From: Lathyrus oleraceus
Taxonomy: Eukaryota; Streptophyta; Magnoliopsida; Fabales; Fabaceae
Length of the DNA stretch: 64,000 bases
Direction of reading: 5' to 3'
Assembly: GCF_024323335.1 (NCBI RefSeq)
Contig: NC_066580.1
Location: forward strand, 259,081,332-259,145,331
Below, piece after piece: positions 45,069 through 56,353 of the stretch. The notes beneath the pieces are model-generated. The model worked only from the letters and a program-made list of their open reading frames with translations. It was not told where the DNA came from and made no database searches. Position numbers and translations under genes: made by a program. Numbering within the stretch: position 1 is the first letter of the stretch; every line of letters begins with the position of its first letter.

Positions 45069-46562
45069 TCATGTAAGTTCATATTTGCATATTTGCATCA
45101 TTCATATTTGCTAAATCATTGTTTGAGATTCTTATGCTCTGTTATGGTGGTACTTTATCCACATACAAGTTCGGTGTCTGTCCTCTCTTAATTATAGAAG
45201 GTCGGCCCGTTAAGCAGAAAGACTTTAATCTTTCTCCTTTCCTCCACTGAGTTATTTCCTCGTGGAGGATCATTGTTTTAGTTTTCCTCCCCAGTCGATT
45301 ATCTGGATGGAACCACTCCCCTTGAGATATATCCTCATTGGGTTGAGTCTTGATTGACCGTTTCTTTCTAGCTCTTACCTAGACAGATGCTATGAGTCTC
45401 CTGAGAGTTTATTGCCCCGTAATTGGTAATATTCTTCTTAGTTTGCAGTTTGTTACTTCTTGCCCAATACCCAGCAAAAGCATCCCTGTATTTCTCCTCA
45501 GTAGAGTCCCTAGTGGATCTATTCCCCCAGAAAGTATATCCTTGATATGTTCATCCTAACCGGTGACAGATATCTTTCTCTCCCCTGCTAGAGTCTATCC
45601 TTGATATGTTCATCTTAACCGGGGATGGATTTTCTCTTTCATGGTATTCTACCTAGTAAAAAGGTAGTTGTAATCCCTATTTTGTTCCTCAGAGAGTTAA
45701 TCCTTGATATGTTCATCCTAACCGATGACGGGTTTCCTTCTCTTTGCGGTCTTCTACCCAATAACTGGTAGTTGTAAATCCTACTTTTTTCCCCTTTGCA
45801 GAGTTTATCCTTGATATGTTCATCCTAACCGATGACGGATACTCTCATCTTTGGTCTTCTGCCAAGTAACTGGTAGTTGTAAATCCTACTTTCTCCTGTT
45901 TTTCCCCAGCAACGCTATTCTTACCCAGTAATTGGTAATGAATACTCCCTCCCGGTGGTTCCCAGTGAGTCATCCTTGATATGTTCATCCTAACCGATGA
46001 CGGATGTCCTCTCTGACAGATCTTTATTATCTCCTTACCCAGTAACAGGTAGTAGATAGTAGATTTCCGCTCCTCCTGTGTTGAAGTTTATTTCTTCCCC
46101 AGTTCAGTTGAGTGCGTATTTCCTTAGTGAAATTTCCTTTCCTGCATAATTCAAGTACTTCAGTATTATCCTGATCTACTCGAATCCCCTGCAAATGTTT
46201 TGTTTCCCCGGCTGAGTCTTTCAATTTTGTATGGAATTCCTCTAGTCCCCTAACAATTTTAAGTCGTAGCCTGGCCTACGCATAACCTCATTTATTCCCT
46301 CCAGATTCTCTGTCTCCCCAATGAGTTTTCCTCATGGAATGCATTATACTCATGCGGACTTTCGGTCTCTCAGATTTCTTTTCCTCTATGGCAATATTTC
46401 CCCACAGAGCATTAGCTTTTACATTCATATCATATGCATCATGAGGTCTCTTAGGGACCAAAATTTGTTTCTATATGTTGTTATTTAAGCCCATTCTACT
46501 GAGTCGAGCCGAAGATTTTAACCTTCACCTCCTCAGCTAGAATATCCTTAAATAGGGGCAGC
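43861..46562 (+). other. 3'UTR of Ogre-A, second copy
   Basis: Non-coding; post-pol block at 43880-43975, (AT)n at 44985-45065, five 'ccttgatatgttcatcctaa' motifs at about 45540, 45600, 45702, 45809 and 45974, polypurine tract at 46548-46562. About 300 bp shorter than the first copy's 3'UTR, mainly through motif loss. Confidence 0.85.
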
Positions 46563-49500
46563 TGTAAGACCCCAATTTTGACCCTAAGATCCCTCATGCA
46601 ATTTCATCATATGCATTAGCATTGGGATCATACCTTGACATCCTCCTTACCCCTCTTTCATTGGGTTTGTTTTGGGAGAGATCACCAAGCACCATGTGAT
46701 TGTATCATACTCGTATAATATTATTTTACTAACCAAAATACCAAAAATATGTCTTTGCATTTGCCTAACTCTTTTGTAGGTAGGGTGTGATCACATTGAT
46801 CTATCAAGTTCATATATAGGGTTTGAGGCCCTCATGACAAAGAGCATAACTATGAATTTGATCCAAGAATGGTTATAAGCATCATACATGAGTCCCATTG
46901 ATTGCTACATGTTATATTGATCAAGTATTCTTCAAGAGTTTGGAGGTGATTTGCCTTGGAAACCCTAGTTTGACTAGGTATCTTGAGTAACTTCTCCAAC
47001 AAGCCATCTCACCAATTGATCAAAATTCTCAAAGTACACTTAAAAATTGATCATCATATGCATATATGAGCTACCATGAGCCAAGAAAGTTAAGATAATT
47101 GAAGGTTAGCAAGTTGGTTGATGGTGGTTGGCCAGATGAATTCATTTGATCAAAATTGGATCTCCCTAGACCCTATCTCCTACACTTTTCACCATATGAA
47201 AATGCTTCCAAGATAAAAGTTACTCTAAATGACATTCCAAACAACGTTTATGTTGAGAACTATAGCTAGTTTTGCTTGCAAAATCATTTTCTATGTTGAA
47301 ACATTATAGGTCATTTTGTCTAAACCCTAATTTGAAAGTCAACTTACCAAGGTCATAACTTGCTCAATTTTTATGAGATGAAAGATTTAAAAGTTACACA
47401 ATCAAATTCAAGATGTATACTTCAACTTTTATGTTTGGAGTGAGAGCTAATTCAACTTTTATGAACATGTGATATGAGGATACATTATAGGTCATTTTTG
47501 ACCTATACCATTGAACAAGTGATTTTCCTCAACTTCAAAAATGCATAACTCTATCAGTCTAAATCCAAATGACATGAAATTGGTGACAATTTTGAAGGTC
47601 TTTGAAAGAGCTACAACTTTTATGAAGACACTTTTCTCATTTGAATCACACATAAAAAGTTAAGCAAGACGGAATATAGAGATATATGGCCTGACACTTA
47701 GAAAAAATTTCAACATGTTGAAATTTCCAAACTTCCACCTTTAAATTCACCATGATCCAAGCTCCAAACGGAAAAGTGTTCAACATAAAACTTGTTCCCC
47801 TTGATCCAAGCTTTCCAAAGAACCCAAGTTCATGCATTTTGATGAAGTTTTCTAGGGTTGTGCATGGCTTTAACAGAGCTGCAACATTGGAGGAAATCAA
47901 ATGTCCAAAACTTTATTTCCCATTGCCTTATTAATCAAGCATCATTTGAACTTCAGTACAGTTGCAATTGGATTAAAATGGATTGCTTCATGGGCATGTA
48001 TATGCCCATGCAAGCTTGTGCATCACATTGCCAAATTTATTAAATTTTCAAGTGTGCAATTATCAATCCCAAATGCTATAAATACATGGCCTCTGAGCTC
48101 ATTTGAAGCACAGCTTGCGCGCCAGCTTTGCCCCCCAATTGAAACCATCTCATTCTAAAGGAAAACCTGATAATTTTCAATCTTAAAATTGAGTTTGAAT
48201 CTCAATTGTTTGGAGATTCAAGAAATCCAGGATCCAAAGCCTTGCACCATTGCTAACCACTCCCTGCAAGCTTCTCAAGTGTGATCAAATCGTGTTTGAA
48301 GCAAGCAACCTCAAGTTTTGTACAACATTGAAGGTAATTTTTAGAAAAACTTCATCTCTTCAATTCTCACTCAATTCTCATCAATTCTCTTGGATCTTTG
48401 GTTTTCTGAAGTCCTACCAATGTAGGCAAGAAGATTGAGTTGCTTAGAGGTCAAATCGAAGCAACTCAGTTGACACACCTCAAAATTCAACTCATCATAT
48501 TTTTGTATATATGTGGAGTTAGTTAAAATTGAGGTCAGATTCGTGCTCTACGCCATTTTTTCTTTCAGATCATGTCCTCCTTTTTTATTTTGGTGATGGT
48601 TGAGGGTGGACCAGTCTGGTGAGGTCCACCAGAGAGGAAGACCGGAGTTACAACTCCGACGGTGCGTTGGCACGTCTCCCAGCCACAGGATCCATTCAAT
48701 TTGTTTTAATCTTAGGCGTTGGATTTGATTACCATGTGTGTGGCGCGCTAACTAGGTTCCATCATGGATCGCGCGTTTGTGTCCACTTGATCTGCCACCT
48801 CAATTAATGAGGGAGATCAAGTGGTCCACGTTTTTTTGATTTTTTTATTTTTATTTTTATTCCTTTGATTTTCATTAATTCATATTAATTTTAATATTGA
48901 TCCAAAAAATATGAGAGTTTCACCAAAAAAATTCAAATAATTTCTTCTTTCATATTTTGAATTAAAATTAATTTTTGGATAATTATTAATATTTTTCATG
49001 ATTTAATTGATTTTGTGAATATTTTTAATTGTTTAAAAATGATTTTAAGTCTTTAAAAATTCTGAAATTTTTTCTCCAAGGTCCTTTGACCTTGTTTGAC
49101 CTATGATAAATCTCATGACCATTTCTTTGGTGTTTTGATGAGGTTTTAGAAATTTGACAAACCATATTTAATTTAAATGCCTTATTTTAGTTTTTTTTTT
49201 TAATTTGAATAAAAGCCAAATAATTGTGTTGACCAAAATTGTGATGACCAAAAGCACAAAATTTTAGTATTCATACCATTCTAATTTTTTTATGTTAATG
49301 TCATTTTCCCTTTATCCATTTGGACCATATTGTGTGATATATCTTGCTTGTGTATATTTTGTTTGTTTGTGTGGTCTTGGACCATTAATGTACATAATAA
49401 GAACAAAAATCCTAAAAAAACTGTTAGGTGGACTGTTGACTTGATCTTGGACAAATTGGACTTAGAATTTAGGCAACCTCCCTATGCTAAAGGACTTGGC

Positions 49501-50565
49501 CAATGCCAACTTTGGTGAAACCAAGTGATTGCAATTTGAAACTTCATCTGATACATCATTCAAGATCCCTTTGAGTTCATCTGCAACATGATCATTGTGA
49601 AGTTGTTATTTTGAACCGGTGACTTATGGAATTCATCTGCTACATGGGCTAATTTTGAAGAAGATCATGGAGTGGCTAAGCTTGGATGTGGCTATCTTTA
49701 TTTGATGTCTTGCTCTTCAAGTTAATATTGTATGCATTGTTTGTTGCTTGATTCTAATATCCAAGGGAATTTGGGGTTTCTATATGGCATTCTTGCCTAT
49801 TGGATTGCTACTCATCGGTCAAATCTTTTCAACTCTTAACTTTTAATTTTGTGCATAGGATTAGTCTCTTCATATCCTCCCCGTATCTTTAATTTTAATA
49901 TCTCTCCCTCCTTTTAAAAAAACTTCTTTGTTTGAACTTGTTATTTTCTAAATTTGGCCCACTTTGCAAAAGATAGAAACTTTGGCCTTATGCCATTGCA
50001 TTTTCAAATTTCTTTTCTTAATCAAACTTGTAAATAGACTTAACTATACTTGACGTAAACTTTCAAAAGCCAAAAAGAACTAACTCATTCAAACCATTTT
50101 CTAGGCCCTTGTGCCTTTCAAACTTAATTTTTGTTAAAAGCAATGCATCCACTTTGAAATTTGTATCACGAACTACAAGGTTTTGATCCCTCATTTTTAT
50201 GTTGGTACGTAGGCACAAGTCCGAAGGTCTTGTCAAACACAAAAATATAATTAATGAATTCTTTTCTCAGCCCCTGACTCTATTTGTTTGTAAACATCAT
50301 TTTTGTACAAAATACATATGCACACAAAAAAGGGCTCCCTAGGAGTACCTAGGACACTTTGGGTGCTAACACCTTCCCTCTGTGTAACCAACCCCCTTAC
50401 CTGTAATCTCTGACATTTTATTAGTTTTGATTTGAAAACTTCTTACTTTTGGGTTTTGTTCGTACTTTTCCCTTTTCCCTTGGAAACAATAAAAGTGCGG
50501 TGGCGACTCTTGTTATTTGATGTCTAGCTTATCCATAGCTTGATGATCATCAATTTACTGCTACA
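46563..50565 (+). repeat. 3' LTR of Ogre-A
   Basis: 4003 bp from TGTAAGACCCC to GCTACA. A TATA box lies at 48076-48084. Compared with the inverted LTR and the 5' LTR it lacks about 0.75 kb at 49250-49268, so the original LTR was about 4.7 kb. It is followed directly by sequence belonging to the inverted LTR, which fixes its end. Confidence 0.92.
48076..48084 (+). promoter_or_regulatory. TATA box of the Ogre-A LTR
   Basis: CTATAAATA followed by CATGGCCTC. The inverted LTR keeps the same element on the minus strand at 52683-52691 in a similar context (ctataaatacatg), which supports function as the LTR promoter. Confidence 0.65.
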
Positions 50566-53500
50566 TCCACCAACATATTTTTTTAGGGTTTTTTTAGTTA
50601 TTAAGAATATTTAAGGTCGTAAGACCATAATACGAACAAAAATCACAAGCACATCATATATACAATCACAAGATATGGCTCAAGTGAGCAAAGTGAAAAA
50701 GAACTAAAACATAAACATCTTGCATGAAATGTAAAATGGCAATGAATGGTAAATGTACTGAAATTTAAATTGCATTATGTAAATGACTTGAAAGTAAAGC
50801 AATGTTAATAAGAAGTTAGTAAATTGTTAGTGAAGATTTTTAATTGTTTAAGTCATTCTTCGGAGAACACCCAACCATTCATTCACAAGTATGAATACAT
50901 GAACCAAGACATCATCCATGAGAAGGGCTCCAAATTGGATAAATCAACAAGTATGCCACTAGCTCTCATGAAAGGAAAAAAGGTCAACTTTTCACACAAT
51001 GCCATTCAGAATGGGAGACTTACAATCTCACTTACTAGAATGTTATGCCTTGTGGGACAGATTTAGCTATATGTTAAGCAATCGTAATTGGACTTATGTA
51101 AAAGTCACAACTATCTGAGGTCGGGAAATAAATATATTTGTGTTAATGCATGTTAGAGACTTGGTATAAAGAACCAAGTTCCTGAAACATACCACACACA
51201 CAAATAAAGTAGGAAGGACCTATCTCAATCCAGCTCATGTTGATTCATCTGACACAAGGTCATTGATGAATCAACTAGCATTTGGAAATTAGAGAAATCA
51301 TTGGTTAATGATGGATTAGGAAAGAATAGGGATGAAGATGAAGAGGGAAGGGGAGATAGAAACCCAAATTGATAATAAGAGGAATTTCATCTAATCAATA
51401 TTATCCATTCATTTTGGGGAATGAAATGTACATTTCATCAACCCCCTAAATCCAATAGTATTGGTCAAATAAAAGTCAAATCAACCATGACCAAGGCTAA
51501 ACAGAAAGTCAAACATCACAAGATCAATTAAATGGCTCAACACAATTTTTAAACAATTATTCAATTAGAAATCAAATTTAAAAAGATTTAAAATGCATTT
51601 TTAAACGGACAAAACCTCAAATCCCTTCAAAACACCAAATAAATGGCCAAGGGATTTATCCTAGGTCAAACAAGGTCAAAGGACCTTAGACAAAAAAAAT
51701 AGAATTTTTGGAAAGTCAGAAGTATTTTAAAATATTTAAAAACAAGTCCAAAATTATTTAATTCATAAAAAATGTCAAAAGTAATCCAAAAAATGATTTT
51801 AATTCAAAATATGGAAGAGAAAAATATTTAAAGAGTTTTAGTGAAAGTACCATATTTTTGGGATTAAAAATGAAATTTCTATGAATTAAATAAAATAAGA
51901 TAATTAAAAGGAAAATTAGAAAATAAAAAGAAAATAGAAAAAACACGGGCCATCAGATCTCCCTCATTAATTGAGATGGCAGATCTGATGGCCACAAGCA
52001 CGCGCTCCATCGTACACCACAGTCAACGCATATACATGCTTGGTAATCAGAAGTGAAGGCCAAGATTAAAACATCTGAACAATCAAATGGTTAGAAAGGC
52101 ACAAACGCACCACCAGAGCCCTAGCTCTGGTCTACTTCTCCGGTGGACCTCACTGGACTGGTTTACCACCAACCTCTACCAAAATGGAAATGAATACACT
52201 AACCGAAAGAAAAAATGCTCAAGAGCTCGAATCTGACCTCAATTATTCTCCCAATTCCAAGTATATTAAAAGATACTTGGATTTGAAATTTGAGGTGCAT
52301 GATCTGAGTTGCTTCGATTTGGCCTCAAAGCAACTCAACCTTGTTGCCTACATTGGTAGGACTTCAGCCAACCAAAAATTACATGAAATGGTGGAAAATT
52401 GAGAGATAATGGAAGAGAGAAAGTTTCACAAATTTCACCTTCTATTTGCAGTTAAGAAGCTTGATCTCGATCTCAATTCGCTTGGGCTTGCTTCCACTAC
52501 CTTGCAGGAGATGAAATGGATGCAAAAGGGCTTTGAATTCTCGGAGTTTCAATTCTAAAACAGAATGGGAATCAAAACTCAATTTCAAGAGAAATCTTCA
52601 AGAAATTCTATCAATGGAGGGTGAGGGTGTTTGAAGTTCAAATCTTGGGCCAGGTCTCTCCTATTCTGAGTAGGAGGGCATGTATTTATAGGCTCTTCCA
52701 TTCATTTCTACACACTTCCAATTTTGAACCAAAAATAGCAACTCAAGTTGCATGGCTGCATGGGCATACATTTAGGCCCAAATGATGATTGCATTAACTC
52801 CAAATTCATGCACAAAACATGCTGAGATCATAACATGAAGCCATGCAAAGGTTTTGGATAGTTGAGTTCAAAAGATGCCAAAACAAGCCATGCAAAGTAA
52901 CCATGCGCAAGTCACTCAAAAATGATTCAAATGCCATGATCTTAGATGTTTTGGAAATCTAACATCAAGGGGAACAACTTTTCTATTGAAGACGTTTCCA
53001 TTTGGATCTTGGGTCATGATTAATTTTGAGGTGGAAGTTGGAGAAATCAAACATGGTTAAAAAATTTCTTAGTATAAAGTCATATGACCACTTCTTCCAC
53101 CTTGAATAACTTTTGCTATGAGCTTCAAATGAAAATGGTTCCTTCTTAAAAGTTGTAGATATTTCATTCCTTTTCAATTTGGTCACAAATTTGACACCAT
53201 TTGAATCTTGCATGAGGGAGTTATGGATTTTAGAAGTTGAGGAAAAATGCTTGTTCAATGATGATGGCCCAAAATGACCTATGATGTTTCCTTATGGCAC
53301 ATGCCCTTGCAAGTTGAATTTGATATTTATCAAAGAATAAAAGTTTGAGTAGACATCATTAAATTGATAATGAAACTTTTATGGCCTTCATATCTTAAAA
53401 ATTGAGCAAGTTATGGTTCTTGGAAGTTGACCTTCCATCTAGGGTACAGACAAAATGACCTATAATATTTTACCATAAAAATGACTTTCCAAGAAACCTT

Positions 53501-54201
53501 AGCTCTTGATGTCAACATGGAAGTTGTTTTGAATGTTATAAAGAGTGACATTTCTCTTGGAATCATTTTCATATGACAAAAATTGTAGGAGATAGGGCTA
53601 GGGAACCCTAGTTTTGACCAATTGACTTTCTCTGGTCAACCTCTTTGAACCAACTTGCAAACTTGAAGTTCTCTTACTCTTTGGGGATCATGGAGAATAA
53701 TATATGCATAATATGATGTATCATGAAGTATTCTATAATATCTTTGATAAATTGATGAAGAAACTTGTTGAGGAAGTCACACAAGATACCTAGATGAATT
53801 AGGGCTTCCAAGGCATACAAGTTACAAACTTTTGATGAATTCTTGATCAAATTAACAAATAATAAACATGGGGATCCATATATGATGCTTTGAATCATTT
53901 TAAACCTTTATTTTGTTGATACTTTGCATTGAGGGTATCAAACCCTAGATATGGACTTGATGAGGCACAAGTGGACATACACACTACCTACAAAAGAAAA
54001 GAAAACTATACTAGACATATTTTTGTATTCTGGTTAGTAAATAATGAAAAATAAACTATAATATAATCAAATGTGCTTGGTGATCTCTATAAATGCAAAC
54101 CCAATGAATTAGGGGTGAGGAGGATACCAAGGTGTGATCCCAAAGCCAATGCAAATGATGAGATAGCATGAGGATCTTAGGGTCAAATTTGGGGTCTTAC
54201 A
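50566..54201 (-). repeat. Older Ogre LTR in inverted orientation, target of Ogre-A
   Basis: Its reverse complement starts TGTAAGACCCC at 54201 and follows the Ogre-A LTR: TATA at 52683-52691, 'aaggtcctttgaccttg' block near 51690. It then covers the segment found at 1-740 of the window and breaks off at 50566, exactly where Ogre-A ends. No polypurine tract lies outside 54201, so this was a 5' LTR or a solo LTR, and the rest of it lies left of the window. Confidence 0.88.
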
Positions 54202-54779
54202 AGGTCCAATGTTCATGAGGCCATAACTTTTGATTCCCTCGTTCATTTTGAAAAAAAATAGGGATAAATGATATTTGTCATAAGATTAAGAGAGTGCAAA
54301 AGGAATGGTATCAAAAGAGTGATTGAGTTGCAAATAGCAAGGATGGAAAGTAGGGGTCATGGCAAGGTTTTTGCCCATTTTGGAAACTTGGTCATTTGCA
54401 CAAATGAAGTCTTAAATGGATGAGTTGATGTTTGAACCTTGAATCAAGTTTGTAGAGGATCCCAAAGGGCACATTGGCTCAAAGAAACTTTGAATTTTGA
54501 TGAATATTGAAGAAGTTATGGAGTTTGGACCAAAGGCATGGCATACTTGCAAAACTAGGTCAACCAACATGTATCCTTTGTGCACACTTGAAGTTTTATT
54601 GCATATCAAGCCATGATGATGATATAATGAGAAACCCTTGATGAAATATTGATAGGACTTGAGTGATCTTGAAGATAGTTTGAAGATTAAGTGATGTGGC
54701 TTTGAAGTAAACACGTGAACCACCTTTGAATCACCATGGACAAACTTGCATTTCTCTCCTCGGGCAGGGCATCCTTTTG
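54202..54779. other. Unassigned sequence between the inverted LTR and the protease fragment
   Basis: About 580 bp with no coding frame worth calling. Wording such as 'aggccataacttttgattcc' near 54220 resembles U3 sequence of Ogre-like LTRs, but I find no second copy in the window. Confidence 0.35.
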
Positions 54780-56020
54780 TGTTCCCACTATTCCGGTTGG
54801 GGCACCTATTTCTTCTATGTCGTAAGGTACTTATAGTAATTCATCAAAAGTAGCAACTTCTAGGGGGAATGAGTGATCAAAGAGAAGGCTAAGAAGATCA
54901 TCATTGCAGAAGAAGGGAAGGAATTCTTAAAGCTTATTAAAAGAAGTGATTTTAAGATTGTCGACTAGTTGGATCCAACTCCATCAAAGATCTCAATCTT
55001 GTCATTATTGCTAAGTAATGAAGCACGCCGAAAGGCTCTTTTGAAGGTTCTCAACATGGCCCATGTGATTTAGGATATCACGGTAGATTAGTTTGATGAT
55101 TTGGTAGCCAATATCATAGTGAGAAGGTACTTGGGTTTCAACGAAGCAGAGTTAACAGTTGAAAGGTATAATCACAACAAAGCTCTACACATTTATCTGA
55201 CTTGTGCAGACACTTTAGTCTCTAGGGTCCTAGTCGACACAGGCTCTACACTTAATGTGTTACCTAATAACATATTAAGTCAATCGCTGTTTGAGGGACC
55301 AGAGATGAGAGCAAGTGCTTTAACTGTCTAAGCTTTCGATGGATCTCGGAGGGAGGTCATTAGGGAAGTAGATTTGCCAATTTGCATGGGTCTTCATCAG
55401 TTCATAATCACTTTCCAAGTCATGGATATCCACCTTGCCTATAGTTTCCCATTAGGGAGGCCATGGATCCATGCAGTCGGCGCCATAACTTCTACTTTTC
55501 ATCGGAAATTGAAGTTCTTGTTTGAAGACAAGCTTGTCATCATTTATGGTAAGGAGGATTCTATAATCAGTGAGTTGTCTTCCTTCAGATATGTTGAAAT
55601 TGATGAGGGAATAGTTAAAGTTCCTTTCCAAGGTTTGGATTTTGGAGAAGTTAGCTCGGCCTCTACCAATTAGATCCAGTCAGCAACCATGATGCTAGCA
55701 TCAGCCAAGAGTGCTAAGCAGGCTTTTTAGAATGGTCCTTTCCAGGGTTAGGGCCAGACTATGAAGGTATCTGAGAAGCATGAGCACTTTGGTCTCGGTT
55801 ATCGTCGTACTTCCCGTCATCCAGCTGCGACGGGAGGTAAGAAATTCAACTCAGTCAGGTTTAGTAGTGCAGGCTACCAATTTGATCCTTCTGTGGCAAT
55901 AGTAGATAGGGAAAACTCCATCCAGCGTACAATCTTCAGTCTCGTCCGCAAGTGTCCTCCGGGATTCAAGCTTGACAACTGGACCTCTATTGTAGTCCCT
56001 GTGGTTTTCTCGAAAGAATT
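54780..56020 (+). pseudogene. pro: Decayed protease fragment of another Ogre-like element
   Basis: Frame-consistent homology to the Ogre-A protease region. It shows 'KEFLKLIKRSDFKIVD' (about 54920), 'PSKISILSLLLSNEARRKALLKVL', the active site 'VLVDTGSTLNVLP' (about 55230), 'LAYSFPLGRPWIHAVGAITSTFH' and a terminal 'NWTSIVVPVVFSKEL'. Stops occur at about 54966, 55069, 55089, 55328, 55671, 55727 and 55748, mostly at positions where CAG, CAA or TGG is expected. It is a different subfamily from Ogre-A. It ends at a splice donor (56021). Upstream gag and downstream RT are missing. Confidence 0.85.
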
Positions 56021-56353
56021 GTAATGCATTTTTTTCTTGTCCCTTGCCTTCGCCTGAGGCATGTGGATAGCTTGTAAGGTCCTCCTTGTTTTAAAAACAT
56101 TATTCAATCAATGAAAGAAAATTTTTGCACTCAAAATCATGATCCATTTTCTTTTTATTATTTTACTTTTTTACTAAAAGTAAATGGCAAAAGATTCTTT
56201 TTATTTTATTTTTCACATTTTTTTCAAAAGCTCATTCTAAAAATAAGCTCATAACATGTAGAGCAAATAATTCCACTGAGAGCAACATTGCTGAAGTTCG
56301 ATGTAAATCTGGGTTTCCAATTAACCAAGCCGAAGATGATGGTTTCCAATTAA
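56021..56353 (+). other. Ogre-type intron and first RT-side codons of the decayed element
   Basis: Donor TT|GTAATGC at 56021 and acceptor ATGTAG|A ending at 56261 give a 241-bp intron in phase 2, as in Ogre-A. The following open codons (56262-56353) include 'FPINQAEDD', comparable in place to 'FLVFEAEEE' of Ogre-A. The sequence is cut by the chromovirus LTR remnant at about 56354. Confidence 0.6.

Larger units (their letters stand above)
1..50565 (+). mobile_element. Ogre-A: composite Ogre-type (Tat lineage, Ty3/gypsy) retrotransposon locus with two internal copies
   Basis: Domain order is LTR, PBS, ORF1, gag, protease, intron, RT, RNase H, archaeal-type RNase H, integrase, long 3'UTR, polypurine tract, LTR. 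This order, with ORF1 upstream of gag and an intron before RT, defines Ogre elements. The window opens inside the 5' LTR. The first internal copy runs 1876-38330 with a MULE nested in its integrase. It is followed by 596 bp of LTR (38331-38926), a second internal copy lacking leader, ORF1 and most of gag (38927-46562), and a 4003-bp LTR (46563-50565). The locus is inserted into an older LTR of opposite orientation that resumes at 50566. All coding parts are broken, so I regard it as dead. Confidence 0.9.

Noticed and set aside
47752..48807. Several 60-85 codon ORFs in the 3' LTR of Ogre-A
   Set aside because: Overlapping in three frames, no domain, not kept in the inverted LTR; ordinary LTR sequence.
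1..50565. A simple single Ogre insertion with LTRs 1-1875 and 46563-50565
   Set aside because: An LTR fragment and a second protease-to-integrase set lie between them, and the two LTRs differ by a ~0.75-kb block.
50566..54201. 3' LTR of a minus-strand element whose body lies to the right
   Set aside because: No polypurine tract adjoins 54201, and the sequence beyond is plus-strand protease of another subfamily.
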